Below, one piece after another: positions 10,022 to 22,492 of a stretch of 64,000 nt of DNA. The stretch's first letter is position 1; every line of letters starts with the position of its first letter. The notes beneath the pieces are model-generated. The model was given only the letters and a program-made list of their open reading frames with translations, made no database searches and was not told where the DNA came from. The stretch is from Diphasiastrum complanatum (taxonomy: Eukaryota; Streptophyta; Lycopodiopsida; Lycopodiales; Lycopodiaceae): positions 47,252,451 to 47,316,450 of the forward strand of contig CM055104.1 in assembly GCA_029204225.1 (NCBI GenBank), written 5' to 3'. The translations under genes were made by a program, and so were the position numbers.

Positions 10022-10528
10022 GCTAGCCAGCTATCGACGAATCTTGACAAACGAATATCATGTTTCTGGGCTTGTTGATTTTGTGTCTAATGCCACCACT
10101 TCTTGTGCAAAGCAGTACCCACAATCTGAGCCTACAAAGAATGCTGCTCCATCTCTAGCTTCAAATGGGACTCCCGTAGGCGAGGACGTTGTTAGATCTC
10201 CGGTCCAGTCTCTGCTTGAAAAAATCTCTGCAGATGGATTGACCCGTCTGCCTCCTGTGCTTGAAACATCTCTCGCAGATCACGGGTTTTGTGCCCTTGC
10301 CCAACAGTTTGCTTCCGCCCACGCCCACTCAAGCAAACACCCCTGCCGGGTGGCCATCAACTACCACAGAGAGAATTTACAACTTCAGGGAAAGGTGAGC
10401 TGAGAGGGCTTTCGCCTTTCTCAAGAAAGCGTATCCGATTCAATTACAATAATAGTGACGATGAGATGGAGGGGGAGGTAGTCATTTCTTCCAATTCAGT
10501 AGGAGAGTTGAGATCTCTGGGGTGGTGA
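10022..10528 (+). CDS. Unidentified exon-like open frames, possibly a host gene fragment
   Basis: A frame of about 125 residues runs from about 10022 to a stop near 10403, with Ser/Pro/Ala-rich non-retroelement composition. Just before the stop lies a good splice-donor-like sequence, GGAAAG|GTGAGC (near 10395). An overlapping frame continues with FSRKRIRFNYNNSDDEMEGE, a basic patch followed by an acidic one. I do not recognise either. It could be an exon of a captured host gene or chance open sequence; no partner exon was found. Confidence 0.25.
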
Positions 10529-10539
10529 AGCTTAACGGA

Positions 10540-12908
10540 TTACCCACACCAAGAAGAAAGCATATAAGATTCAAGGAGAATGCCACTCCTTTTTCGAACT
10601 TTAATATTTGTAAAATGACCAGCAGGGTCTGTAACACGCCATGCGAAGTTTGTATCGTGGTTGATTGAGAGTATGAAGGCCCATGACTTTGCCAAAGACA
10701 AAGCCATTATGTTAACGCCTGATCCGCTATCAAGGATAGCAGATACTGCGGGATAGTCTTTATAGGACAAAGGCAAGGTGATGCTAGTCCCCTTAGCAAC
10801 ACCTACATTCAGTAGATTCATAGGAATTTGGAGAATTTCAGGAATCTCTTCTGTTTTTTGCTGTTCATCAAGAATAGTAGGCAACTGAAAACTACGATGG
10901 ATATATCGTTGAAGCCCAGTGAAAGATTTGAGCGCACTATGGAATGGCATAGTGAGTTGAGCTTGTAGGAGATCAGAAAATACTTCAAGTCCCTGTAGAG
11001 ATTGCTCTTTGTCAGGGAACTGAGTAGATAACAGACTTTTTGTATGTCCTTCCTCTCGTAAAAACTCCTCTCGAAATTCATTGTATTGCCTTTGTTCCAC
11101 GTTTGGGTCTGGGTAGTCTTTGGGTAATGTGGAAGCTGTCAAGTGGCTTCCATTCGAGTCAACTGTTTTTTATTGTTTTGCTGATGTTTTTGTTGTTGGC
11201 ATTGTGCTCTAGTTATAACTCTAATAGGTTCGGATGATATATGATGTGTTGGAAGGATCATGTTAGGTTGTTTAGGGCAATCTTTGAAACTGTGTTTGCA
11301 AACACAGTCTGGGCACTCCGCATGGTATTGGTTCTTATCTTTACAGTCAACCATGAAGTGGCCAGTTTCGCCACAAATAAAACAACGGTTGCTCATTGGG
11401 CCTGTGGCAATAGCATAACCATATTGGAGGGCTAGTTGTGCTGGATTTTCTGGTGGTGTGGAATACTCATCTCGTTTGCACGAGCATGAGTTGTCGGTTG
11501 GATATGGTTGGGAACTAATAGATGGAAGTGTTGTATCATGATGATATGAGTGATCGTAGGAGTTTTCTACACGATGTGTCTACGCAGATTCTCGAGGGTG
11601 TCTATGTTTTTGTGCTCCTAGATCAGGTTGTCCCCTTGGAGGTGGTCCCAAGTGTGCCAGTTGTGGTTCAGGTTCATGTCTAGATTGTCTGGGCAGCTCT
11701 TGTATATGGACTTGGTTGTTTCATGATGGATAGTGCTGATTTTGAGTTTGTGAAACAAACTGGTGCCTGGGAGGTTGATAATGTCCCCCGGACTAGTTGT
11801 GAGACTGATTCCTCGGAATAACAATAAAGTGAGGTATGCCCCATAAAGTCACAAATGTCAATTTGATCAATGAAGTATCTGGGACCGGTTGAAAGGCACT
11901 CATTTCCAGTGTGTGCACCTCGACAATGAGGGCACCATGTGTCCTCTGTCTATGGTGGATTTGGCTAGTGGGTAACTGACCTGGCATTGAACTCTAGATA
12001 GACTTAAGAGTGTTTTGAAACTCTTTCGTGATTTTCTCCATCTGTTGTTGGTGTTGTTGGTTAAGCCACTCCATCTGTGTTTTCCACAACTGTTCCCGTG
12101 TTTCCTCGTTTGGTCGAGCTTCTTGGACAACACGATGTGCTCTCCATTCATGTGTCTCATCGACATCTGATCCCTCGTCTTCTTCCCGAATGACATCAGA
12201 CATGGCTTGTTTCAATGATGTGTATTCACCATTGGGGTGAAGTTTACATCGTATCCATCATGGGAGTCCAACAAGGAACCAAATTATGAACATAGACTCA
12301 GTGCATTGCTCTTGTACCTGACTTTTTAATCTTTCAATGTAGTCACGTACTTTCTCATCTTTTGTCATTTTGATGTTATTTAGCTTGACAAAAGAACTTT
12401 TGATCAAGCAAAATGGCTTGAAGCATTTGATAAATGCCTCGTTCAAGAGTGACCAGTCTCGTTTATCTTCACGATCAAGGTTAAAAAACCACTCTCGTGT
12501 TCGATCGATCATGGTCATCGAGAAGAGCTGTACCATGGCGTCCGGTGATGTCTCGCCATAGACATCACATGCATTCTCAAAGACTTGAAAAAATCTTTGA
12601 GGATCACTGTTACCGTCGTACTTAGGTAAATCTGGCTTTGGAGTACGTTTTTCAGTACACGGAAGATTATTTGCAAAAACTTTGTTTAAGTGAGCTCCTG
12701 CATGTGAAGATTCTGCAGCATGAAAATGTGATCGATCGTATGGAGCTTCAAAACGCATGGATTCCCATCTGTCAAATGGGTTGGTGGATGGCTCTTGGAC
12801 TTGGGATTTCATCCTAGAATATCTATTAAATCGAGCTTGTCCTGTAGATGGGGAGACCATCTCTGGTGGATAGTCGTCTGTGGAATTTGGATCGTAAGGA
12901 CGATCCAT
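10540..12908 (-). pseudogene. Ty3/gypsy gag-protease remnant
   Basis: Read on the minus strand from ATG at 12908. The first ~216 residues form a gypsy gag (retrotransposon gag domain): PKPDLPKYDGNSDPQRF, then MTMIDRTREWFFNL and NEAFIKCFKPF. After frame breaks and a stretch with MEKITKEF-type coiled sequence (about 12000-12200) comes a zinc knuckle at 11350-11396, CFICGETGHFMVDC (CX2CX4HX4C). The aspartic protease motif AILDSGSGVNIM follows (about 10690-10740), with D-S-G present. Reverse transcriptase is absent: coding similarity stops at about 10540. Several stops and frameshifts make it a pseudogene. The Tat/Athila-like or chromovirus subclass cannot be decided without reverse transcriptase. 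Confidence 0.8.
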
Positions 12909-13179
12909 AACAACTCTAGAGTACCTTAGGATTGGGTAAATAGGCTTCTTGGACTCTTTGGTAACTTGACTGGTGTTTGTTGTTGTTTTATTTTATTTTT
13001 ATTTTTAATTATTTACAATATTAATCAGAGACTACTGTGGTGGTGTCCAAATGGCACAATTGTTTTGTTTTTTGGTTTTATGGTTTTTGCAATAAGGTTG
13101 GAAAGAACTATGGTAGTTGGTAAACACTGAGACTTAGTTAAAGAAGATAGTTGACTTTGATTGGAAGTTGACTAGGTTC
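12909..13179. other. Leader of the minus-strand gypsy element
   Basis: AT-rich sequence between gag and the minisatellite, in the position of the element's 5' untranslated region. No clear primer-binding site was identified. Confidence 0.4.
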
Positions 13180-13575
13180 AGATTGGAAGTCAAAGCTCTC
13201 GGTTGAGAGTTGATAGAAATCCTCGATTGAGAATTGATAGGAAGGTCCGGTTGAGATCTGAGAGATAGCTTCGGTTGAGATCTGACAGGAGGCGTCGGTC
13301 GAGATCTGAGCGATAGCTCCGGTTGAGATCTGACAAGGTGCCTCAATCGAGATCTGAGAGAAAGCTTTTGTCGAGACCTGATAGGGTGCTTCGATCGAGA
13401 TCTTAGAGACAGCTCCGGTCGAGATTTGATAGGAAGCGTCAGTCGAGATCTGAAAGAAGGCTTCGGTCGAGATTTGACAATAAGCATCGGTTGAGTTTTC
13501 AGAAAAAGGCTCCAGTTGAGATTTCAACGAGAGGTTCCGATTAAGATCTCAGAAGAGACTCCGGTTGAGATCTAA
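13180..13575 (-). repeat. 24-bp minisatellite, about 16 units, open as an 8-residue repeat
   Basis: GAGATCTG or a close variant recurs at 13253, 13277, 13301, 13325, 13349, 13373 and 13397, an exact 24-bp period, with diverged units to 13181 and 13575. The minus strand stays open for about 129 residues and reads as an 8-residue repeat of the type QIST(E/D/G)A-x-x. Because 24 is a multiple of three, the other frames also stay open as Arg/Ser/Leu-rich repeats. It lies upstream of the gypsy gag on the same strand, so it may be a leader minisatellite or part of a small upstream protein. No splice or start evidence decides this. Confidence 0.85.
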
Positions 13576-14419
13576 CTCAGGGCTTAGTAGGATATTGTGA
13601 GTAGTTGTTCAGTGGAGAGTTAGTGTGTTGTTTCAACATTTGAATGAAACTATGTTTCGTCTGGTCTAGACAAGAGTCGTGGAGCTCAGCTAGGGAAGGA
13701 GCATGAAGCCTCGATCGAGAACAGAGCCGGGCGTCGGTCGAGATGAAAGTGACGAACTCGGTAATGAAACATGTTGGAGACTTCAGAGCGTTGGTTTTGC
13801 AGCATAGATCAGAAAGGTTTGACTTGGTTTAGTGTTTGTGTAGTTGTGGAAATGGTGTCAAATGTTCACAAATTTCCACTGAATATGTGAACACGGTTCT
13901 TTCTTTCTTTCTTTTTTTTATTACTTCCGCTGGTTACAGTTCTTTAAGTTAGAAATCAGTTTTGATCTGATTCATTAGTATAAGCTCTAAATGTGATGAT
14001 GTAATTACTGTACAGTTTATTTGGTATACTGTAAATGGTTGTGATCGGGACATGACCCATTAGGATATATTGATCGGGCACTGATCCCGTAGACGACTAC
14101 TTGGGTTAGCCGGGTAGCCACACGTAGGAAGAAATTAGCCTGTACATTGATTTTGAGTTCATTATGCTATACTCAGGGGCATGTCCTGGGTTTGTCAGTA
14201 TATGTGGCCATATTTGGCCTAACTCTAGTTTGGCAGGTGGTAGGCTAGTTTAGTGACACCTGTTGAGCCCATGCAGTTTGGGGCTTTGCTATATGTACAA
14301 TGTTTCTTCATAATAGACTTAACTTTTGTTGTGCCATCTTTGAGAGCTTGTGAGGAGTGGCTATGGTGATTGTGTGATGTGATCTGCATACTGCACTAGA
14401 TCCTAACAAAATTTCAACT
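13576..14419. other. LTR-like region, boundaries undetermined
   Basis: No gene is recognisable. Because it leads directly to a primer-binding-like site at 14420, with CCTAACA about 12 bp before it, this may be the end of a plus-strand LTR. I could not find its start or a partner copy. Confidence 0.3.
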
Positions 14420-14432
14420 TGGTATCGGAGCA
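14420..14432 (+). promoter_or_regulatory. Primer-binding-site-like sequence
   Basis: TGGTATCGGAGCA differs by one base from the plant consensus TGGTATCAGAGCA complementary to initiator tRNA-Met. It suggests that internal DNA of an LTR element starts here, plus strand. Confidence 0.5.
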
Positions 14433-17400
14433 TTAGGGTGATGCTGGTATGCACGATCCGGTGGAGCTATGGGATAGCGTCTTTCACTAGGAGAAATAGC
14501 ACTCAAAGCGTCTCAGGAGAGAGGACTCCATACAGGGTATCGGCAGTCCGAATGTCATTAGACAACAAAGTTCCTTCAATCGGAGCTTCTGGAAAGATCA
14601 GAACGATCGTCGTAGGTGGATTCCGGGGAGAATTCACGAAAAATTGCTCATAAATGGCTTCAAACGGCTTTTACGGAAAGCTGGCCAGAAATCTCTGAGT
14701 ACTCCGTCAATTGGAGAGCGGAGCAGGTCAGAATGGGCTACAAGGTAGTGGTAACTCAGGGTTGAGTGGATTTTGAAATCCATTTATTGTGTGAGGAGAA
14801 ATGAGCAGTTCTGTGAATTGCCAAAAAGTGGCCTAGTTGAAAAAAAACGGAAAGTCACGGATCTTTCTCTGTATTCAACGTATTTGAGCACTGTAAATTG
14901 CTACCTAGCACTGTATGGGAGAGGCCAAGTGATTGCCATAAGTGCAAAGTCAGCCATGGAGCAATCGTAGAGCGATTAATCCTCTTTCTCAGGCTATGTA
15001 AGAAGGCAACTAGGGTTTCAAAGGGGAAAACCATGAATCTCTCTCTGAAGTGGATGGAATTGGGAGCTGTAAAGCTTTGACAGTGGGCGCCCTTGAGCTT
15101 CTAAGTGAATGCTAAAAGGCCACAGCTTGATGTGGAGCAATGATTGCATGAATCCATGAAGATTGGGCAGCATATTAAGTAGTCAAGGTTTGAAAAAACA
15201 TAAAAGTATGAATCTTGCTCAGTGCAAGACATTTTTCTGAGCTATAAATGCACACAGCTAGGCGCCCTGGTGAGGATATACTACTGCTAGAAGGTCGTGG
15301 GCAGCCGCGTGTAGAGGAGGGAGATGGAGCGATCAGAACCTGATCACCATAGCTGGAATGAAGGAGGAGAGAAAGCAAAGAGAGATGGAGGAGGGCCGTG
15401 GAGGCCGCAGGCCAGTCCCGCGTGCCCAGTCGTGTTGTAGCGCCCGTGCATGGAGGTGTTTAGAGTACCTAGGAATTTGTTTCGGCGCGCAGGAGCGGGC
15501 AGGACCATATGATCTTGCATCAACTAGATCGACGACAGAGATCAAGCCTCTAAGACGAGGAGAAGGCCATAGGATCACGTTGAACCACTGGATGCAAGAT
15601 GAAAGAGCCCATGAAGAAATGAAAGGCAAATGAGGTCTTCTTTTCATTAAACATTTTCACATTGAAATGTGAATTTGGACCCGAAGAGCAAACAATTCTC
15701 TTTCTTCATTAAAAATTTTCAGAATGAAAGTACAATTCATTTTGCAAGGGCAAATGGCAAAGGGGCTAACTATAGCTAGAAGGCACCTTTTTTTGGCCAT
15801 CTTTGGGCCAACATGACCCCTAAAACTGGCTGCTCAGAGCTAGCGGACAGAGCAACGTCATAAAGCAGGGAGAAACGCATTTCAGGGTGTTTTTGTCACC
15901 ATTCTATCAAGCGGAGTGTGGGTGACCTAGTGATGGACTACATTCGCTATTTGGATACCGTAGGGCCAAATTTGGGGCAATTTTTGGCTGGTGAAACCTG
16001 ATACAGGGCGGTACAATGAGGCATTATCACTTTGGAATCATTATTACTTACTTTTGACAGGGTAACAGGGTGTTTGAAAGTGGTAAATGCGGTATGGGGG
16101 CAAATGGTAGCGGAATTGTGTGGAGATAGCTAGTATTGGCGATGGAAGTGCAGTTTGGCGGCGTGACTACTCATCATTGGTGACAATTTTGAGAGGGCAA
16201 GCAATCACATGTGAGAGGTAGGCATGGTATGCTGGTTACAGGTGAAAAATTCTTGTGATTAGGTTCAACTCTTGGAGTTCGCACTAACCAACGTCAAGTG
16301 GCATTTTGGGGGAACGCTCTCACAGGTATGATCGGCAGTGGCATTGTCGAGTTAGGTGATAGCTGCATTGATGCACACATCTGTAGCTTGGAAATTTCTC
16401 GTTCGGAGGGAAATATGGGCTAGCTTGGAGGTACACACATATTGGTGATCACATGTGATGGAAATACGAAGTGGTGCCAATTGGAAGCCATTGGGCAAGA
16501 TAGCAAACTTGCATTGGACGATCTGTGTGTGGGACACGCAGAGGATGAAGAACGAGTCGATAATCACACTTTGGATACTCTTGTATCAGGTTTGTCATCA
16601 AAGAGATACACTTCAACTGCCAGTTTGGATAAGTCAAATCAATTTACCATATCAGTATTGCATCAGGGATGCAGATTCCAGTGATGACAGAGTGCAGATC
16701 ATTTGGTTTGGGCCATGGAAGATCTCACAGGGTCATTTGGAGGGATATTGGCATGCACAGTCATGTGAGGGACCTGATAGTGGCTTTGGAGTTCACATCT
16801 AAGTGTATTCTCAAGGAGTGGTTTGGAACCATTCATAGGAGTAGCTTGGAGCTAGTTTGGGGGAATACAGGTGGGCACTACAGGGTAGATGCTCAGATCT
16901 TTGTGATCAGGGATGGCAATGGGACACCTGGTAGGGATAACATTGCAGGATGACATGGGATGATCATCAGGGGGCAGCTATTTCATATTGGACTTGAGTC
17001 ATTGGCATGACAGGACTTACAAGTGAGATTTATGATGGAATCAGGAAGCTGCAAACGCAAATGGGCCAAGCGTGAAGCTTTGAGAGCCAGCTCTAGGTTG
17101 GAGAGTTGATGGAGATCGCACGGGGTGTGATCAAAGGGCAAACACTATGATGGGTGTTTTGCTAGCGATCTACTAGAGGGGACACTGATGGTGAGGACTT
17201 CATGGTGTGCTCATTTGGGAGTACGGGTTGGCATTACAACAGGGGGTTAGTCATTGGACATTGGCATCGATGGGGAGACATCTACCATCACGGGCGTGGA
17301 TAGGCTACCTATAGCTTTCATGCATTTGGCTGTATTTGCAGGAGTCTAGGCTTGGCGCAGGTGTTGGAATTTCCATGGTACAGATTCTCAGGTGGTGAGA

Positions 17401-17769
17401 TCAGGGATAAGCCTAGAGGAAGTCACTTAGAGCCATATACCTCAGTATGATCAAGGAGACAGTAGTCTCAAAATCCCATGAGCGACGACTCAGGGACAGA
17501 CTTGCGTTGGCATGGTGTCGGGTGGCACATAGCCAGGGAGAGTGAGCAGATGCTAGGAGCTAGGTGGAGCTTCGACTTGTCTAGCAGGATGGTGACCAGG
17601 ATCGGAGACATCAGGTGAGCATAGTATGTGGATGACGAGTCCATTGGGGTGGCACTCAGACGCTACAACTACTCAGGTATGATATGTCATTGTATGGACG
17701 ATGTTCTTCAGCTGGTGCATCATGTGATGACCTAGGGACGTGTATTCCCAGTCTGTCAGTGGGGAAAGG
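14433..17769 (+). other. 3.3 kb of gene-free DNA, possibly the interior of a non-autonomous LTR element
   Basis: No frame above about 115 residues, and none carries gag, protease, integrase or reverse transcriptase motifs. The region is richer in G than the surroundings. The upstream primer-site-like sequence makes a large non-autonomous retrotransposon derivative possible, but no 3' LTR was found to confirm it. Confidence 0.3.
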
Positions 17770-18560
17770 CGGATACGTTACTCATCTACATGCATTTACA
17801 AGCCATGCAACCAATGCTAGCTCAGTATAGATTAATGTTCTGAATCAAAGAGCAAATTTACAATCAATCTACCAAAATCAGGGAACAATGCAATGATAAG
17901 ATTAATCTACTCAGCAAGAAACAAGAAACAAGAAAACTAGCATCCTAACAGCATTCTAGCAGCCCAAGGATCAAGAAACACCCATTTCTTGATGCTTGGA
18001 ATGCCCAAGAACAATCAAGGACAGGATTGTTAGAGAGTATGCAAATCAGATCCACAATCTCAGACTCTATAGTTTACTTGCATGCTAAAACTACAAAATC
18101 AAGAAACAAGAAAGTTAATCTACATCTACATTCCACAAAACAAGAAAGTAAGCAAGAGATCTAACTAATCCACAATCACAAAGGAAATCAGAATATGCTC
18201 ATAGAAATTTCACTCAAGAAGATTGCCATGAACAAGGAGCTTCACAATCATCAAGAACTCGTGGAAGATCTTCTTTATTCACTCAAGAGAAAATGACAAT
18301 ACAATCAAAGCTCTCTCACAAGAGAGGGGGCCTCTTAAATAAGCAAAAAGGCTACCCATGTGGAGCCCAAGTGGAAATTCCGCTAATTTGGAAAATACAA
18401 GTGGAATTTGCCCTTCCACTAGAGGTCACCATCAAAAGGTGGCTCACTCTAAATTATTTAAGGGGGTCTACGCTTATTTACAATGCCTAGGAAATATTAC
18501 TAACCCATACATGGTCGTTCCTTCTCTGGGATTCACCATGTAGGCTCACATGAATAATAA
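17770..18560 (-). mobile_element. LTR-like or promoter-like block, minus strand
   Basis: On the minus strand this shows a TATA-like GCTTATTTAAGAGGCCCC (complement near 18329-18346), a poly(A)-signal-like GTGAATAAAGAAG about 60 bp downstream, and AT-rich sequence with many copies of TTTCTTG. That order resembles the U3-R-U5 layout of a plant LTR. No matching copy or defined TG/CA ends were found, so boundaries are approximate; a host-gene promoter is an alternative. Confidence 0.35.
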
Positions 18561-18639
18561 CTGTCACCCTAGCTAGTAATCCTCGGCTCTCATGCTCGGC
18601 TCTCAGCGTCTTCTGCTCTCCTCCTTCTGAGACCTCCTC

Positions 18640-21600
18640 GGTCATGGGTGAGAGTCTTCAGCTTGGGTCGACATCTGGGGATTCCCTGGAATCTGGTAAC
18701 AACATGAAACCACACCTTCTCCTATGAAAGTTGAATAGGCACTTGATGATTTCCTATACCTCTTGGGCCCTGCAAAATCTGAATCACTAAATTCATGAAG
18801 GTTAATCACATCTCCTCTATATAGAATCCCGTACTCAAGATTTATCTTAGAATCCTCTAAGCCTTTTTCCAATGGATATTCAATGGTTTTTGCATGGATT
18901 GGCTCAACCTACATACACTAAAGCTAAGATCTGGTCTAGTTATAGTGGTCCACATTAAGGAGCCTACAAGTTGTCTAAACAAAGTGATGTCCATGAAGGA
19001 TCTTTCATCATCTTCATTTGGCACTTTTACATCTTGCTCCATTGGTTTGTCAACACTTTTGCACTCTTCCATCTTAAACTTCTTCAAAAGACATTGAGCA
19101 TAGTTGACTTATAAAGATAAAATCAGATCCTCTAAGCACCTCTATTCCTAAGATGAAGTGAAGACACCCTAGATCTACCATCTTGAACTCTAAGGATAGA
19201 TCTATCTTGATTTTTTCAATATCATCAACACTATTTTCACTAATGATGATGTCATCTACATAAATGAGTAAAAGTACAATACCAACATCATCAAACTTAA
19301 TGTAAAGAGTGGGATCATATTCACTTTGAACAAAAGAAAGTGAAATAAGATAGCAATGTAATTTTGAATTCCAAGTTCTGGAGGCTTGCTTCAAGCCATA
19401 GATGTTTCTTTGGAGATGGCATACTTTGTTCTCCATTCCATGCTTGATGAACCCTTGTGGCTACTCCATATAGATATCCTCTTCCAAAAAACCATTCAAG
19501 AAGGCATTAGAGACATCCATTTGACATAGGATCCATCCAAAATGTGATGCAAGTGCAATGATTAGCCTTATTGTGACCATCTTGGCCACGGGTGCAAAAG
19601 TTTTCTCATAGTCTATCCCTCTCTCTTGAGCATAACCTTTTGCAACTAATCTTGCTTTATGTTTGTTAACACTCCCATTTGCATTCAGTTTAAGCTTGAA
19701 GACCCACTTGCATGCTATTACATTTCTTTGAGGTCTATCAACAAGCAACCAAGTTTCATTCTGATCAAGGCATTATACTCATCCAACATAGCTTTATACC
19801 ATTCTTTGGAGTTCAATGCTTATTTAACATTAGATGGTTCTTCAAAACTAGATAAAGCATAAGAAGTGGATGAGATACCCTCAGCTTGCTGCCCTTTGCC
19901 TTGATATGTGAGCCTTTTGCCCTTGAAGATCTCCTTGGTGTGATAGATGGGTTTGGTGCTTGCTCCTCCATGAGCTCCTCCTCGAAATCAAGATCTTGCT
20001 CCTCGGCCATCTTCTTCTTGATTGTTGGAGTACTTGAGCCTTCTTCAAGCATATGCATATGATGTTCATCAAATATAACATCCCTTGAAACAACAAATTT
20101 GTTCAAGGATGGGAGATAGATTTTGTAGCCCTTGCTTGAGCTTGCATATCCAAGCATGATCCCTCTTGTGGAAGATGGATCCTCCTTGGTTCTTGTTCCC
20201 AATGGCACATGCACATAACATATACACCCAAAAACTTTCAGGTGATTAAGATTGGGTGGGGTTTCTTTCCATACAACATCTCATAAGGAGTTTTGCCTTC
20301 AATTGCTTTGCAAGACACCCTATTCATCAAGTAGTGTGCAAATACAAGAGATTCACCCCAAAAGGATTTGGGTAGACAAGCATCCAATCTTAAAGCCTTA
20401 GAACATTCACATAATGTTCTATTCCTTCTTTCAGCAACTCCATTTTTTTGAGGAGTGTAAGGACAAGAAGTCTCTTTCTTGATCCCTTCCTCCTCACAAA
20501 AGGCCTTGAACTCATTGGAGATGAATTCTCCACCATTGTCACTTCTAAGAATCTTGATGCTATGATTATGATGCTTTTCCACAAACAACTTGAACTTTAC
20601 AAAAGTATCAAATACCTGAGACTTGAAGGAAAGTAAGAACACTCAATATCTTGAGTAGTCATCAATGAAGGTTAAAAACATGGATGAACCTCCATTACAT
20701 TTGGTGCTAGCAATATGCACATCCGAGTGTATGAGTTCAAGAGGATGAGATGACTTTGTGATGGAGTTAGGAAACACTTTCTTATATGCCTTGGATAAAG
20801 CACAAGCTTCACAAACCTTGTATTCCTTCCCAATAGACCTTGGTAGGCCTAAAGCATACTCCTCCTTGATCATAGCCTCCATGGAACCCAAGTTGACATG
20901 TCCAAGTCTTTTGTGCCATAAAGTGAAGGTATATATCTTGCTCTTCTCAGCCAACATGACAACATTAGTATCCAAAAACGTATCCAACTTATAAAGTATG
21001 CCAAGTCTAGTGCCCTTAGCCACTATCTTACCCTTCTTCTTGACGAAACATTCATTTGAAGCAAATTCAACATTGAAACCATTGTCTACCATTTGGCCAG
21101 CACTTAGTAGATTCTTTGTTATTGTAGGAATGTACAAAACACCTTCTATGTTGATCTTTTTGGAAGATCCTAAGCAAAGGGAAATGCTACCAACTCCTTC
21201 AATCTTACAAGCTTCATCATTTGTTGTATAGATAGACTTTATAGGTCCATCATAAGATAAAAGAGAAGAGAAAAACACCCTTTTGCTAGTCATGTGTGAA
21301 CTAGCACTCGAGTCAATCCACCAAGGATCTTCTCCTTTGAAGCTTGTTGAAGGAAATTTCGACATCATGAGAGAGTCCTCATGTGAAGTCCCCTCTTCCT
21401 CCTCTTTGCTCATGTTGGCTTGGCTTTGATCTTGCTTCCTCTTGAAGCATTCTGAGGCATAATGCCCCATCTCGCTACAATAGTAGCACTTCAACTTGGA
21501 TTTGTCCTTCTTGACTTTGGTGGTTGATGGAGATGCCTTTGAGGGTCCTTCTTGATCCTCAAGCTTTGTTGAAGCCTTCTTGAATGTTGATCCTTTGCCT

Positions 21601-22256
21601 TTGGACTTCCCTTTGCCTTTGGTGAAGAGAGCTTGGTCATCTCCACCTTGGATGGAAAGTCTATCCATCCTCTCTTGTATTTGGCTCCTTCTTCACTCCT
21701 TAGCCATGAGTGTGCCTTGGAGCTCTTCAAGTATGGGTAGCTTACCCATAATTGCATATCCCTGAACCAAATTGCCAAATTCAAATCTTAGTCCATTCAA
21801 TATGAGTTGAACAAGCTCTTCATCCTTGATAGAATCACCTATGAGGGCTAGCTCTTTGTTCAATTCCTTCACTCTTAAGACAAAAGAATGTGCACTCTCT
21901 CCTTTCTTTTGATAGCTTCTATAGATTTGATTCTTCAAAGCTAACAGCCTAGTTTGGTTCTTGGACTCATAGACATTTTGCAAAGTCTCCCAAACATCTT
22001 GAGCCAAAGTGCAATCTCCTACCTCTCTTAAGAATTCATTTGCAACATTCATTTTTATGTAATGTAGTGCAATATTGCACCTCTTTATGTATTTGACTTT
22101 TTCTTGAGGATGAATAGATTCACTCTCCTTACCATTTACAATCTCCATTAGATCTTGCATGATCATGATGGATTCCATTCTAACTTCCCATAGGGAACAA
22201 TTAGTTTTGTTGTGCCTCTCATTAGTATCCAAAAGATATGCATTTAAAGATGCCAT
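18640..22256 (-). pseudogene. Copia element A: gag-pol remnant, 3'-truncated
   Basis: Minus strand, ATG at 22256. Domains in order: gag (about 22256-21690); zinc knuckle CYYCSEMGHYASEC (about 21480); protease WWIDSSASSHM (about 21310), where the usual DSG is DSS; pre-integrase LWHKRLGHVN (about 20910); integrase with LIHSDVH, LRSDNGGEF and NGVAERRNRT (20740-20410); reverse transcriptase from [19 protein letters not shown] (about 19690) to IYVDDIIIS (about 19260); and the start of RNase H, FSDSDFAG (about 18770). Frameshifts and stops split it into at least seven segments. Similarity ends near 18650 inside RNase H, so the 3' end and 3' LTR are missing. The gag start is closely related to the plus-strand gag at 62152. 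Confidence 0.9.
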
Positions 22257-22492
22257 CTATTCTAATCAAGGACTTGACACAAATGAAGGTTACTTCTATT
22301 GATTTGATTGAAGATCTACCTTATCCCACTCCTTAGGGACCTGAAAAAAAAAAGTAATGGACTTCCTATAAAGATCTAAGAATGATCTTTAACAAAATTA
22401 AATCATAGAATACTAGAAACAATGCACTTGCTTTATTGAAGTAGATAATACTAGTAGAATTGCCCCTCTTTCTATAAAGAACATAAAGCCTT
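22257..22492 (-). repeat. Leader segment of element A, duplicated at 24000-24236
   Basis: This 236-bp untranslated leader matches 24000-24236 almost base for base, including GACTTGACA, CTTATCCCACTCCTTAGGGA and a poly(A) run. Instead of continuing into an LTR, it is joined at about 22492 to the integrase-reverse transcriptase linker of a second copy (A'). Confidence 0.85.

Noticed and set aside
15358-15647. Overlapping ~90-105-residue frames on both strands near 15.3-15.6 kb
   Set aside because: Mutually overlapping, low-complexity and without motifs; no reason to prefer either strand.
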